Below, piece by piece: positions 15,788-23,697 of a stretch of 47,402 nucleotides of DNA. Origin of the DNA: an uncultured Collinsella sp. (lineage in GTDB: Bacteria; Actinomycetota; Coriobacteriia; Coriobacteriales; Coriobacteriaceae); NCBI GenBank assembly GCA_900758375.1, contig CAAERJ010000015.1:1-47402 (forward strand), written 5' to 3'. The notes below the pieces were generated by a model. The model saw only the letters and a list, made by a program, of their open reading frames with translations. It made no database searches and was not told where the DNA came from. The translations under genes and the position numbers were made by a program. Numbering within the stretch: the stretch's first letter is position 1; every line of letters starts with the position of its first letter.

Positions 15788-17020
15788 ATGAACCTGCTCG
15801 AGATGATTGGCGACGGCGTCAACATTAAGCCGACTGGCGCCAACCATAAGATTGTGATCGACGGCAAGCCTGAGATGTATCCCGTTTACAGCATTAAGCT
15901 CGAGTTCCTGCGCTATAACGTGCAAAACGACCGCATCGCCTCGTGGATTAGCCGCTATAAGGCCGAACATGGCGAGGGTGCGTTTAATGAGCTGGACGTC
16001 GCGGCCTGCAACGACATCATCGAGGGCTTTATCGTCGACAGCAATAAGGACGCCATCGAAAAGACGCAACGCAGCATTGCCCTGCGTTCGCAGGAGCGCC
16101 CCGGCGTGGTGCTGGCAGATGGTCTGATCGTCGACGGCAACCGCCGCTTTACCTGCCTGCGCCGTCTTGCTGCCAAAAATCCTAGCTTTGGCTGGTTTGA
16201 GGCTGTCATTTTGCCTGAGAGTCTGGGTAACGACTCCAAGAAGATCAAGATGCTGGAGCTTTCGATTCAGCATGGCGAGGAAGAGAAAGTCGGCTACGAT
16301 CCCGTCGACCGCCTGGTGGGCATCTACAACGACATCATCAGCTCCAACTTGCTCTCGAAGGAGGAGTACGCCCAGTGCATTGGCGTTGAGCCCAAGGAGC
16401 TCGAGAAGGAGATCATTAAGGCTCGGTATATGAACGAGTTTTTGGAGTTCGCCAACGCCAAGGACCAGTTCCACCTGGCCCGCGAGCTCAAGGTCGCCGG
16501 CGTTATTAACGAACTGCAGGGCGTCCTTAAAAAGTGCAAGAGCGACGATCAGGAAGAGGACGTTAAGAACATCGTCTTCGCCAACATGATTACCGAGCCG
16601 CAGGGCGACATCGTGCGCTTTGTCCGTAAGATCAAGCCGATTTTGGAGGGCCCCGACGCGGATCGCTTTATCGAGCGCGAAAATGAGCTGGCCTTTGAGG
16701 TCGCCGAGCGCCTGAAGAACAAAGAGATCGTAACCTCGACCGACATCGCCGAGATTCGCGACGATGCCCAATTGTCGACGGCTTTTCGCGAGGTCATGGA
16801 GTCTGCCGAAAACACCACCAAGATGACGAAGGCCCTCAAGTCACCCTCGCTTTCGATCATTCGCGCCATCAAGGACCTCGACCAAGTGGAGGAGTCCACC
16901 TTTGGCCTGCTGCCTGCGGACGAGATCGCCAATATCGCCGCCGAGGTCGCCAAACTCGAGGCGAGGGTGCATATGATCAAGGACAAGATTTCGTACAGGA
17001 TGGGCGGCGAGGAAGCCTAA
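15788..17020 (+). CDS. ParB/sulfiredoxin-fold protein
   Basis: The 410-residue protein contains 'DGLIVDGNRRFTCLRRLA' at residues 111-128, the ParB/Srx signature (D-G-x-x-V-D-G-x-R-R followed by a helix). The N-terminal part ('YPVYSIKLEFLRYNVQNDRI') corresponds to the strands that precede it in this fold. The C-terminal 270 residues are helical and charged and are not recognised. Family members act as CTPases in chromosome partitioning, as nucleases, or as ATPases in DNA-modification and defence clusters such as Dnd and Dpd. With no ParA nearby and a helicase immediately after, a defence or DNA-processing role is more likely than partitioning. An AGGAGG ribosome binding site overlaps the end of the giant gene; the stop codon abuts the helicase ATG (TAA-ATG). 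Confidence 0.75.
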   Translation: MNLLEMIGDGVNIKPTGANHKIVIDGKPEMYPVYSIKLEFLRYNVQNDRIASWISRYKAEHGEGAFNELDVAACNDIIEGFIVDSNKDAIEKTQRSIALRSQERPGVVLADGLIVDGNRRFTCLRRLAAKNPSFGWFEAVILPESLGNDSKKIKMLELSIQHGEEEKVGYDPVDRLVGIYNDIISSNLLSKEEYAQCIGVEPKELEKEIIKARYMNEFLEFANAKDQFHLARELKVAGVINELQGVLKKCKSDDQEEDVKNIVFANMITEPQGDIVRFVRKIKPILEGPDADRFIERENELAFEVAERLKNKEIVTSTDIAEIRDDAQLSTAFREVMESAENTTKMTKALKSPSLSIIRAIKDLDQVEESTFGLLPADEIANIAAEVAKLEARVHMIKDKISYRMGGEEA

Positions 17021-18949
17021 ATGAAACTCCGCCTCTCGTATAGCGATGGCATTTCCGTCGTGCCGCTCGACGTGACGGTTGAGCAGTTGCGCCGCGAGCC
17101 GGTCTGGAAGATTCGGCTTTCGGCGTTGCGCCGCTATGCGCCGAGCTATCGAGAGGCGGACGTGCTCTTTTCGCTGCCGATTGACGACCCGGGCGCCAAG
17201 CGCATCGTCGAGCTGCTGCAGCGGGCGGCAAGCTTTGGCGTGGAGTGCCAGGTGGACCCGGACTTGCTGCGAGGCCTTACGGCGCGTGAGGACTATCTGC
17301 GCGAGAAGGCGCGCGTGGGTCTGCTGATCAAGGCGCACGATGAGTCGGTGGCCGACCGCTTTGATGAGTTCCGCCGCGCCGAGGATGTCCTGATGCAGCG
17401 CCCGCTCAAGGACCGCCAGCTGTGGGATGCGTTCTTTATGAGTGCCATGGGCCGCAGCGCCAATTTCTCCGTTCCCGGTTCGGGCAAGACGGCGTCGGTC
17501 CTGGGCACCTTTGCCTACCTGCGCGAGCGCGACCTGGTCGATCGCATCATCGTGCTTTCGCCCAAAAACGCCTTTGGCTCGTGGCGCGATGAATGGGCCG
17601 CGTGCTTTGGAGCCGACCGCCCGCTGCGTTCACTGTGCTTTCACGACCCCGAGTTTCGCGGCCGTTCCACGCGCGACAAGTACAGCACCCTGCTGTTCGA
17701 CTACAAGCGCTACGACATGATCCTGCTCAACTACGAGTCGGTCGCGCTGGGGGAGGCGGTCGCGCGCATTGCGGCCGATCGCGCCCTGGTGGTGTTTGAC
17801 GAAGTCCACAAGGTGAAGCGTGTGGGCGGCAAGTGCGCGGCAAGCGCGGTGCAGATTGCCGCGGCGGCGCCGTATTTTATCGCGCTTACCGGTACGCCGA
17901 TCCCCAACTCGTTTGAGGACCTGTACAACCTGCTCCATTGCCTGTGGCCGCGCGACTACAACTGGTACTTTGGCATGAGCGCCAATGCCCTCAAGTCGAC
18001 GAGCGAGGATGACGTTGAGCATATCAACGAGTCCATCGCGCCGTTCTTTTGTCGTACGAACAAGCATCAGCTGGGCGTTCCCCAGGCCAACGAGGACCAT
18101 CTGGTCGATGTGCCGGTGGAACGCTGGGAGCAGCGGCTGTTCCAAAAGGTGCTTCGTACGCTTTCGGGCGAGCCGTTCGAGATGATCATTCGCCTGCTGC
18201 AGCTTTCTTCCGACCCACGCATGCTGGCCGAGGACCTGAGCGCCGGCGACTACGCCGACCTGTTTGACGGCGAAGTGCAGACGGGGGCGGGCAAGGCACT
18301 GGAAGGCCTGCAGGTGGACGACCGGCCGACGGCTAAGATGGTCGCCTGCCTGGATTTGGTCGAATCGCTGGTGGCCCAGGGCAAATCGGTCATCGTGTGG
18401 TGCATCTTTAAGCGCAGCATTCGCAACGTGGTGCACGAGCTGCACGAGCGTGGCATTACGGCCCGCGCTATCAGCGGGTCGACCGATATGCCCACGCGCG
18501 CCCGCGTCATCGATTCGTTTAAGGCGGGGGAGACGAGTGTGCTTGTCACCAACCCGCACACACTGGCAGAGTCGGTCTCGCTCCATGGAGTATGTCACGA
18601 CGCCGTCTACTTTGAGTGCAGCTACAACCTGGTGCACTTGCTGCAGTCCAAGGATCGCATTCACCGCTTGGGCCTGTCGCAAGAGCAATACACGCAGTAC
18701 CACTACCTGCGCGCCGTGTACGAGCGCCGCGACGGACCGTGGTCGCTCGACCGCAACATTTACGAGCGCCTGCAGTACAAGGAGCAGGTCATGCTCGACT
18801 CGATCGACCGCGGCACGCTGGAGCCCGGCTATACCGACGAGCGCGATCTGGAACTGGTGTTTAAGGGCCTGTTTGACGACGAGGGCCAGCGGAGCGAGGT
18901 CAGCGGCCAAGGCATCGCGGACGATATGCAAGAACTCAAGGAGATGTAA
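17021..18949 (+). CDS. SNF2-type superfamily 2 helicase/ATPase
   Basis: The 642-residue protein shows ordered SF2 motifs: Walker A 'ANFSVPGSGKT' (147-157), motif Ia 'IIVLSPKNAFGSW' (176-188), Walker B as DEVH (260-263), motif III 'IALTGTPIPNSFEDLYNLL' (287-305), motif V region 'VLVTNPHTLAESVSL' (near 511) and motif VI 'LLQSKDRIHRLG' (near 541-551). The C-terminal motifs are of SNF2 type. The first 130 residues are a separate domain not recognised. It should be a double-stranded nucleic-acid translocase or remodeller driven by ATP. It starts at the base after the ParB-like stop codon, so coupling is tight. A decayed relative of its C-terminal half lies at 21049-21480. Confidence 0.88.
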   Translation: MKLRLSYSDGISVVPLDVTVEQLRREPVWKIRLSALRRYAPSYREADVLFSLPIDDPGAKRIVELLQRAASFGVECQVDPDLLRGLTAREDYLREKARVGLLIKAHDESVADRFDEFRRAEDVLMQRPLKDRQLWDAFFMSAMGRSANFSVPGSGKTASVLGTFAYLRERDLVDRIIVLSPKNAFGSWRDEWAACFGADRPLRSLCFHDPEFRGRSTRDKYSTLLFDYKRYDMILLNYESVALGEAVARIAADRALVVFDEVHKVKRVGGKCAASAVQIAAAAPYFIALTGTPIPNSFEDLYNLLHCLWPRDYNWYFGMSANALKSTSEDDVEHINESIAPFFCRTNKHQLGVPQANEDHLVDVPVERWEQRLFQKVLRTLSGEPFEMIIRLLQLSSDPRMLAEDLSAGDYADLFDGEVQTGAGKALEGLQVDDRPTAKMVACLDLVESLVAQGKSVIVWCIFKRSIRNVVHELHERGITARAISGSTDMPTRARVIDSFKAGETSVLVTNPHTLAESVSLHGVCHDAVYFECSYNLVHLLQSKDRIHRLGLSQEQYTQYHYLRAVYERRDGPWSLDRNIYERLQYKEQVMLDSIDRGTLEPGYTDERDLELVFKGLFDDEGQRSEVSGQGIADDMQELKEM

Positions 18950-18951
18950 CG

Positions 18952-19956
18952 ATGCAGAAAGCCTTTCCCATCTTTGTTATGGAGCTGTTTTGTGACGGCT
19001 GGCTGTTTTTGGAGCATTCCGATGTTACCTGGGACGGGTCGTCGCATGTTCTTAAGCGCGTTCATATCAACGCGGATAAAAGTGAGTGGCTCCTAAGCCG
19101 TGCGCGCGAGCATTTTACGGATGTTCCGAGCAACATCGATTTGTGCCAGTACGTCGGCACCACGCTCGTGGAGCTCGAGAAACATACTGAGTTGGTTGTT
19201 CCCCGCGACGATGTTTCGCCCCGCCTGCAGCTGCTCTTTGAGGGCGACCTGACGCCTATCACGCTGGTGCAGCTGATGTGCGTGGGCGACTGGCTTTCGG
19301 TGCGGCAGACGAGTGAAAGCGAGGTCCGCGTTGCCTATGACGAGCGATTGGCGCAGCAGATTTCCGGGTTTGGCTTTCTTATGCGGCGCTTCCGCGCGGT
19401 GCTTTGCTCACAGAGCACGATGCTGAGCAGCAGCGTGGTTGCCACGGTGCTCGAGGCAAGGCCGGCGACGGAGCCGGGGATCTCCGCGTTTTTGGAGATG
19501 GATGATCCGGTTCCTGTGGAGCCGGAGGCTGAAACGGTTGTTGAGCCGGAACCCGAGCTCGAAGCAGCGTCTGAGCCTGAGGATTCTTCTGAGCCCGAGC
19601 CTGAGCCCGCGCAAACGCCAGGGCCTGCGTCGGAGCCTGCTCCCGAGCTCTCTTCGGAAGAGGAGGAAAGGCTCCGCATCGCAAGGAAGGTAAAGGCCGC
19701 ACGCGACAAGATGGAAGAGCTCGATAGGTCGCGCGATGCCCTCCTCACCCAGCTATTGGTGTTGCGTCGGGAGTATCAAAAGCTTTCCGACCGGCGCAAC
19801 TGGAAGGCGTTTACCAGGATTGAAGAAATCGGCAGGCAGATTAAGGAAATAAGTGGACAGGTGGATCAGCTCGACAAGCAGCTGAGCGACGCACGCCTTG
19901 CCTACGCCGAGACCCGCGCAGCGTCCATACAAGCGCTTAAGGAGCTGGGACAGTAG
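18952..19956 (+). CDS. Unknown protein with acidic Pro/Glu linker and C-terminal coiled coil
   Basis: The 334-residue protein starts two bases after the helicase stop codon and ends the tight operon. Residues 1-175 form an unrecognised globular domain beginning 'QKAFPIFVMELFCDGWLFLE'. Residues about 180-235 are a low-complexity linker of Glu-Pro dipeptides ('SEPEPEPAQTPGPASEPAPE'). Residues about 236-330 are strongly helical and charged with heptad-like spacing ('EERLRIARKVKAARDKMEEL', 'IGRQIKEISGQVDQLDKQL'), i.e. a coiled coil. The linker closely resembles those in the giant first protein, which suggests shared origin or co-assembly. I do not recognise the family; a structural or adaptor role is only inferred. 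Confidence 0.7.
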   Translation: MQKAFPIFVMELFCDGWLFLEHSDVTWDGSSHVLKRVHINADKSEWLLSRAREHFTDVPSNIDLCQYVGTTLVELEKHTELVVPRDDVSPRLQLLFEGDLTPITLVQLMCVGDWLSVRQTSESEVRVAYDERLAQQISGFGFLMRRFRAVLCSQSTMLSSSVVATVLEARPATEPGISAFLEMDDPVPVEPEAETVVEPEPELEAASEPEDSSEPEPEPAQTPGPASEPAPELSSEEEERLRIARKVKAARDKMEELDRSRDALLTQLLVLRREYQKLSDRRNWKAFTRIEEIGRQIKEISGQVDQLDKQLSDARLAYAETRAASIQALKELGQ

Positions 19957-20045
19957 GGCGGTGGTATTTGGCAAGAATGCCATTCGTGAATTCGATACTC
20001 AAATGAACGACACAGCTCTTTAGAATAATTGGTCGAAGATCTTTT

Positions 20046-20603
20046 TTGATAAATGGGGTGGTTGAGGTGTCAATATGTCAAGAAATGGCAAATAAGGGCG
20101 TATTCTCTGTTTACTCGGATTCTGATGCTTCTAAAATGCTTGAGTTCTTTCTTTACTATGCTGCTCCGGTACACACTTCACCCCTTTCTATCGATTTACC
20201 AAATTCATTGTCCGAGACTGTTAAGCGCGATTTGGTGCGGGATTTGTGCAAAAGGGCGGGTTGTGTTGAATCCGATTTCATTTTCTATTCGTTTCGCGAC
20301 CTATCTCAAAAGATTCGTGACTTGGATGCAGCTTGTTTATCCGATGAGACTTTTGTTCCTGACCGCTCAAAAGGTTTTTTCTGCCGACATGTGCCGAATA
20401 ACATGCAAAAGGGGTCGCCGGAATGCGATTTTGATTGCATTATCAAACATATTCGCAACTCACTCGCCCATGGCAGAGTAACTGATGCTGATAAATACGC
20501 CATTCTAGAAGATAAGAAAAATAACCTGACTATGCGATTGGTTATCGAACCTGGCGTATTGCTTGATTGGGCTGATGAAATTCAAGCTAGCTTTGATCTG
20601 TAG
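20046..20603 (+). CDS. HEPN-domain protein (putative RNase)
   Basis: Up to 185 residues; the start is uncertain. TTG at 20046, GTG at 20058 or 20067, and ATG near 20085 are all possible, and none has a strong ribosome binding site. The diagnostic feature is 'CIIKHIRNSLAHGRV' near residue 132, with the R-x4-6-H motif (RNSLAH) of HEPN RNases, and 'LSQKIRDL' in an earlier helix. HEPN proteins are common effectors in toxin-antitoxin, abortive-infection and CRISPR-linked systems. The gene is clearly lower in GC than its neighbours and lies 90 bases after the coiled-coil gene on the same strand. It could be the operon's effector or a separate acquisition. No obvious MNT nucleotidyltransferase partner is next to it. 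Confidence 0.7.
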   Translation: MINGVVEVSICQEMANKGVFSVYSDSDASKMLEFFLYYAAPVHTSPLSIDLPNSLSETVKRDLVRDLCKRAGCVESDFIFYSFRDLSQKIRDLDAACLSDETFVPDRSKGFFCRHVPNNMQKGSPECDFDCIIKHIRNSLAHGRVTDADKYAILEDKKNNLTMRLVIEPGVLLDWADEIQASFDL

Positions 20604-21048
20604 TAAGCTAGGGTTCGGGTGGGAGTGTGTCGCTGTTCGCTACGGTCTTTTCCGGCTTTAATAAACGCCGCGATTGGCGGATTTGCTGAACCGAGAAGGG
20701 CCAATTGTGACATCGTTTGGAAACGACTCCTACGATTTTCCCAAGTGAAGAGGCGCATCAAACGCGTTGCGCATGTTGCTCGGCGTTTAACACTAGGGCT
20801 GGTGCACTCGCCCGTACCGGGGAGCTCCCCCGGCTTCCGGAAGCCGCCCCTTGCGGTACGGCCATACCCAAATGACATGCTAGGTATCTCGGCCCTGTTT
20901 CGTCGAGGATTCAGGGTCTGATGCTAGGGAAATCCCTAAGCTATTGGGCGGCTTGAAACCCGAGTCGCCCAATAGCTTTATATCATAAATAGGGAAGGGA
21001 ATCGATGGCCAAGCGCGCGATTTGTTCGCGTGCGCTAGAGGCTAGTTA
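20604..21048. other. Gene-free stretch with two structured palindromes
   Basis: No convincing gene is seen between the HEPN stop codon and the helicase remnant. The stretch holds a nested palindrome at 20813-20862 (outer arms CCGTACCG / CGGTACGG around CGGCTTCCGGAAGCCG) and a terminator-like hairpin described separately. Short frames here lack ribosome binding sites and recognisable content. Confidence 0.5.
20938..20984 (+). terminator. Terminator-like hairpin after the HEPN gene region
   Basis: Perfect 13-base arms (AAGCTATTGGGCG at 20938-20950 and its complement at 20966-20978) around a 15-base loop are followed by TTATATC. It could end transcripts from the defence operon or the HEPN gene. 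Confidence 0.6.
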
Positions 21049-21480
21049 ATGCTGCGCGTGCTCCAGCTTGAGAACGATCAACCTGACTTGCTCAAGACGC
21101 TCGATCCCGAGGAATATCGCTGGATTATCGAGGAAGACGAGGAAGCCGGTGAGGTTGAGGCGGTCGACTATTCAGACCAAATTGTGGGCATGACCCGCTC
21201 AGCAGGAGCTTCCTCCAAGCGGAGTCGTTGCTCTCTCTGATTGAGGATCTTGTGTCCCAGGGGCGCCCGGTCATTGTCTGGTGCATCTTTGTCAAGAGTA
21301 TGGTTGACTTACGTCGTAGACTGCTTGATTGCGGTATCGAAGCGCGCGCTATTAATGGCCAGGACGATTTGGTCTGCCGCTCGGAGAATCTAGATGTTTT
21401 CCGAGCAGGGAAGTTTCCCGTGCTCATTACGAATCCACATACGCTGGCCGAGTCCGCCTGCGCTGTAATTGCTTTATGTG
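21049..21480 (+). pseudogene. Remnant of a second SNF2-type helicase (C-terminal half, frameshifted)
   Basis: Frame one from 21049 gives 'MLRVLQLENDQPDLLKTLDP', matching the intact helicase around 'IIRLLQLSSDPRMLAEDLSA'. After a frameshift near 21185-21205, a second frame gives 'LIEDLVSQGRPVIVWCIFVK' and 'VLITNPHTLAES', matching 'LVESLVAQGKSVIVWCIFKR' and 'VLVTNPHTLAES' of the helicase at 17021. Similarity stops just after NPHTLAES, before motif VI, close to the end of the convergent helicase gene at 21491. It is therefore a 5'- and 3'-truncated, frameshifted paralogue. It shows that the locus once held a second copy or a related system. Confidence 0.8.
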
Positions 21481-21490
21481 CGAGTGGTGT

Positions 21491-23233
21491 CTATATCACC
21501 GGGATATACCGCGACAAATACTCCTTGAGCGCGGGGTCGCACACATAAAGATACGTTCCCAGCATGCCACGTGTCATGAGGACATAGTAGGCGTTGACGA
21601 TAATCTTCCGTAGCTCATCTTCGCTCGCCTTTTTCTTTGCGACGGCATCTTTGAAGTCCGCTTTGTTAACGCAGACGACTCCTTTATCGCCGTCGTAGTA
21701 AATGTCTGGCCCCAGAATTACGAAGCCGTAGTTGAGGTCGTAGCCCTGCACCGTGTGGATGCATCCGACCTCGTTGACGGCGTTGGCAGAATTAACCCAA
21801 TCCTTTTGACTCGAGTTCCAGCGTTTGGGGATACCCTCAATGACGATGTCGAACGCGTCTTTGTGTTTCTTCGTTTCCCACTTCCACGCAAAGCCTGCCG
21901 TCATGCGGGAAAGACCAACTTCCTCTTCCTTGGCTTGCTGCAGGGAACAGAATTCCTCAAATCGGTCGATGATTCCAAACTGGTATCTGGGGATATCGCT
22001 GTCCGGATCCCCGGCTCGCGAATCGTAAGGCTTCGATGAAAAGAGTTCGTTGAACTTCATGCCGGTATGCATGTACGCCTTGTTGTCGAGTAAGTCATAG
22101 ACAAAATCGAGGTATTCGTCACCACCGCGTACGCGCATTTGTGTGCTTAGGCTGAACTCTTCAGTTTCAATGCCCTCTTCTTCGAGTTGGTTAAGTCGCC
22201 GCTCAAGACCGTCTCGATTGAGGCCGGATGCCCTGACTTGCTGCTTGGGGTCATAAAACAGATATGCCTTGTCGCAGCATTTGAATATCCAGTCAACTTG
22301 GTTGCTCGTATGCGGAAGGTCGAGACGATCACAGGTGCTATAGAAGGCCTTGATGCCGGAGCCCATGCTTAGATAATTACCCAGTCGATGTGCTTCATCG
22401 ACAAGTAGGATGTCATAACGATCATTTTTGGTTACGTCACTGGGGCTCAAGATATCGCCAGGCTTTAACCCTGGAAGGAAGTGCGTGAGTTTCCTGAGGG
22501 TCTTCTTCAGGGAATCCATGGGGGTGACAAAACCGACTCGCAGGCCGGAAAGGTTGGGCTCATTTTTGATTTTGAACATGAGACTGATGGCGAGGATTGT
22601 TTTACCTGTTCCCGGCGCGCCATTCACGACGGTTATACGTTCTCTTTTTGAGCCGCCATGTTTTACGTCCTCATGCTCCTGTTCGAGACGTTTAAAAATC
22701 GCCTCGATCGTTTCGTATTGGTCGGGCGTAAGCGTCTTGAAAGGCGAGAACTTGAACAGATCGGAGTTCTCGAGCTCTTCAATCGGATGAATCGCGTATT
22801 TTTCTTCGCGAAGCTTTGTCCAGAGGTCTCGGAACCTCTGGCGATACTGAGGCCGCTCAAAATAATCGAATTGGGCATAGCCGTTGTTGGCATTGGTGAC
22901 CTGGTATTTTTCGTCGGCACAGAACAGCTCAATAAGTCGATTCTCGAACTCGAACGTTGCGGATTGGTTGAAGGTGGGATTGTCGATCAGAAGGGTCCGG
23001 TCGAAGTCCTTGTCCACGTTTGCAGCGTGTTGTTTCATACGGCGCTGGTAATTGGTTGTTTGGCCGATGTATGCCGTCTTGTTTCTGCTGTTGGTAAGAA
23101 TGTAAAGGACAGGCCAACTCTCGTCATGATGGGCTCCAGGCTTTGGCGTGCCAAAGTCCTGAAGCGATTCGCTCGTCTCAAAGGGCTGGGGTAGGGGAAG
23201 CGTGTATTGCCGAAGGGCGAACTCATTACTCAT
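21491..23233 (-). CDS. GIY-YIG nuclease fused to Schlafen-type (DUF2075) helicase
   Basis: The 580-residue protein has a GIY-YIG-like module near residues 42-70 ('VLYILTNSRNKTAYIGQT' followed by 'NYQRRMKQH'), and a glutamate-containing helix 'FEFENRLIELF' near 94-104. A P-loop helicase follows: Walker A 'VVNGAPGTGKTILAI' (202-216), Walker B 'ILLVDEAHRLG' (275-285), and C-terminal motifs 'GCIHTVQGYDLNYGFVILGP' and 'AYYVLMTRGMLGTYLYV'. These match the DUF2075 / Schlafen group 3 helicase family (PF09848). ATG at 23233 is chosen over an upstream ATG at 23335 because it follows AAAGGCGG and overlaps the preceding gene by 8 bases. It is lower in GC than core genes. Probably a nucleic-acid-targeting defence protein. 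Confidence 0.82.
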   Translation of the reverse strand: MSNEFALRQYTLPLPQPFETSESLQDFGTPKPGAHHDESWPVLYILTNSRNKTAYIGQTTNYQRRMKQHAANVDKDFDRTLLIDNPTFNQSATFEFENRLIELFCADEKYQVTNANNGYAQFDYFERPQYRQRFRDLWTKLREEKYAIHPIEELENSDLFKFSPFKTLTPDQYETIEAIFKRLEQEHEDVKHGGSKRERITVVNGAPGTGKTILAISLMFKIKNEPNLSGLRVGFVTPMDSLKKTLRKLTHFLPGLKPGDILSPSDVTKNDRYDILLVDEAHRLGNYLSMGSGIKAFYSTCDRLDLPHTSNQVDWIFKCCDKAYLFYDPKQQVRASGLNRDGLERRLNQLEEEGIETEEFSLSTQMRVRGGDEYLDFVYDLLDNKAYMHTGMKFNELFSSKPYDSRAGDPDSDIPRYQFGIIDRFEEFCSLQQAKEEEVGLSRMTAGFAWKWETKKHKDAFDIVIEGIPKRWNSSQKDWVNSANAVNEVGCIHTVQGYDLNYGFVILGPDIYYDGDKGVVCVNKADFKDAVAKKKASEDELRKIIVNAYYVLMTRGMLGTYLYVCDPALKEYLSRYIPVI

Positions 23234-23582
23234 GATGTTCCGCCTTTCTGTATTCGTTAGATGATGCGTCGACGGGGTAGCGCTCGCCATTGCGCTTGAG
23301 CTTGGACGAAAGCGCCGCTGGCAGGTCGATTTCATTTAAATCTGCGAAACGCAGAAGGAAAAGGAGCGTGTCGGCGACTTCGTCTTCGATAGCTTGGCGT
23401 TGCTCGGTGTCTTCGAACATTTCTGCAATGCGCTCGTCGCTCACAAAACGAAAGAGCTGAAGGAGCTCGGAGGACTCAGTTGCCATGCCTATGGCAAGCT
23501 CTTTTGGCGTGTGATATTTGCGCCAGTCGCGTGCATCACAAAAGTCCCTGACTTGTTCCGTCATGGCATCGAGCTTATCCAT
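23226..23582 (-). CDS. MazG-like nucleotide pyrophosphohydrolase
   Basis: The 118-residue all-helical protein contains the MazG/RS21-C6 metal-binding pattern: 'MATESSELLQLF' (E-x-x-E) and 'EDEVADTLLFLLRFAD' (E-x-x-D). It should hydrolyse (d)NTPs to monophosphates and pyrophosphate. The start at 23582 follows GGGAGG; a longer frame begins at 23591. Its 3' end overlaps the ATG of the GIY-YIG/Schlafen-type helicase gene by 8 bases, so the two are translated together. I recall this pairing from other bacterial genomes, which suggests a two-gene unit in which nucleotide depletion or clean-up complements the helicase-nuclease. The exact substrate is not visible. Confidence 0.85.
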   Translation of the reverse strand: MDKLDAMTEQVRDFCDARDWRKYHTPKELAIGMATESSELLQLFRFVSDERIAEMFEDTEQRQAIEDEVADTLLFLLRFADLNEIDLPAALSSKLKRNGERYPVDASSNEYRKAEHHE

Positions 23583-23697
23583 CGTCCGCAACCTCCCTGA
23601 TGTTCATTGTTTTATTATGGCCGTATCTGGGATTTATTGCACATCATTTGGGGTGTGCGGTTTGTTCGGTCGCGATTGCCCGGTAGGAGGTTTCACC

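Noticed and set aside
15788..17020. The ParB-like gene taken as evidence for a plasmid or chromosome partition locus
   Set aside because: There is no ParA, no parS-like repeat cluster and no replication gene; the flanks are chromosomal metabolic genes.
20619..20921. A 100-codon plus-strand frame after the HEPN gene
   Set aside because: It runs through a nested palindrome, has no ribosome binding site and no recognisable domain.
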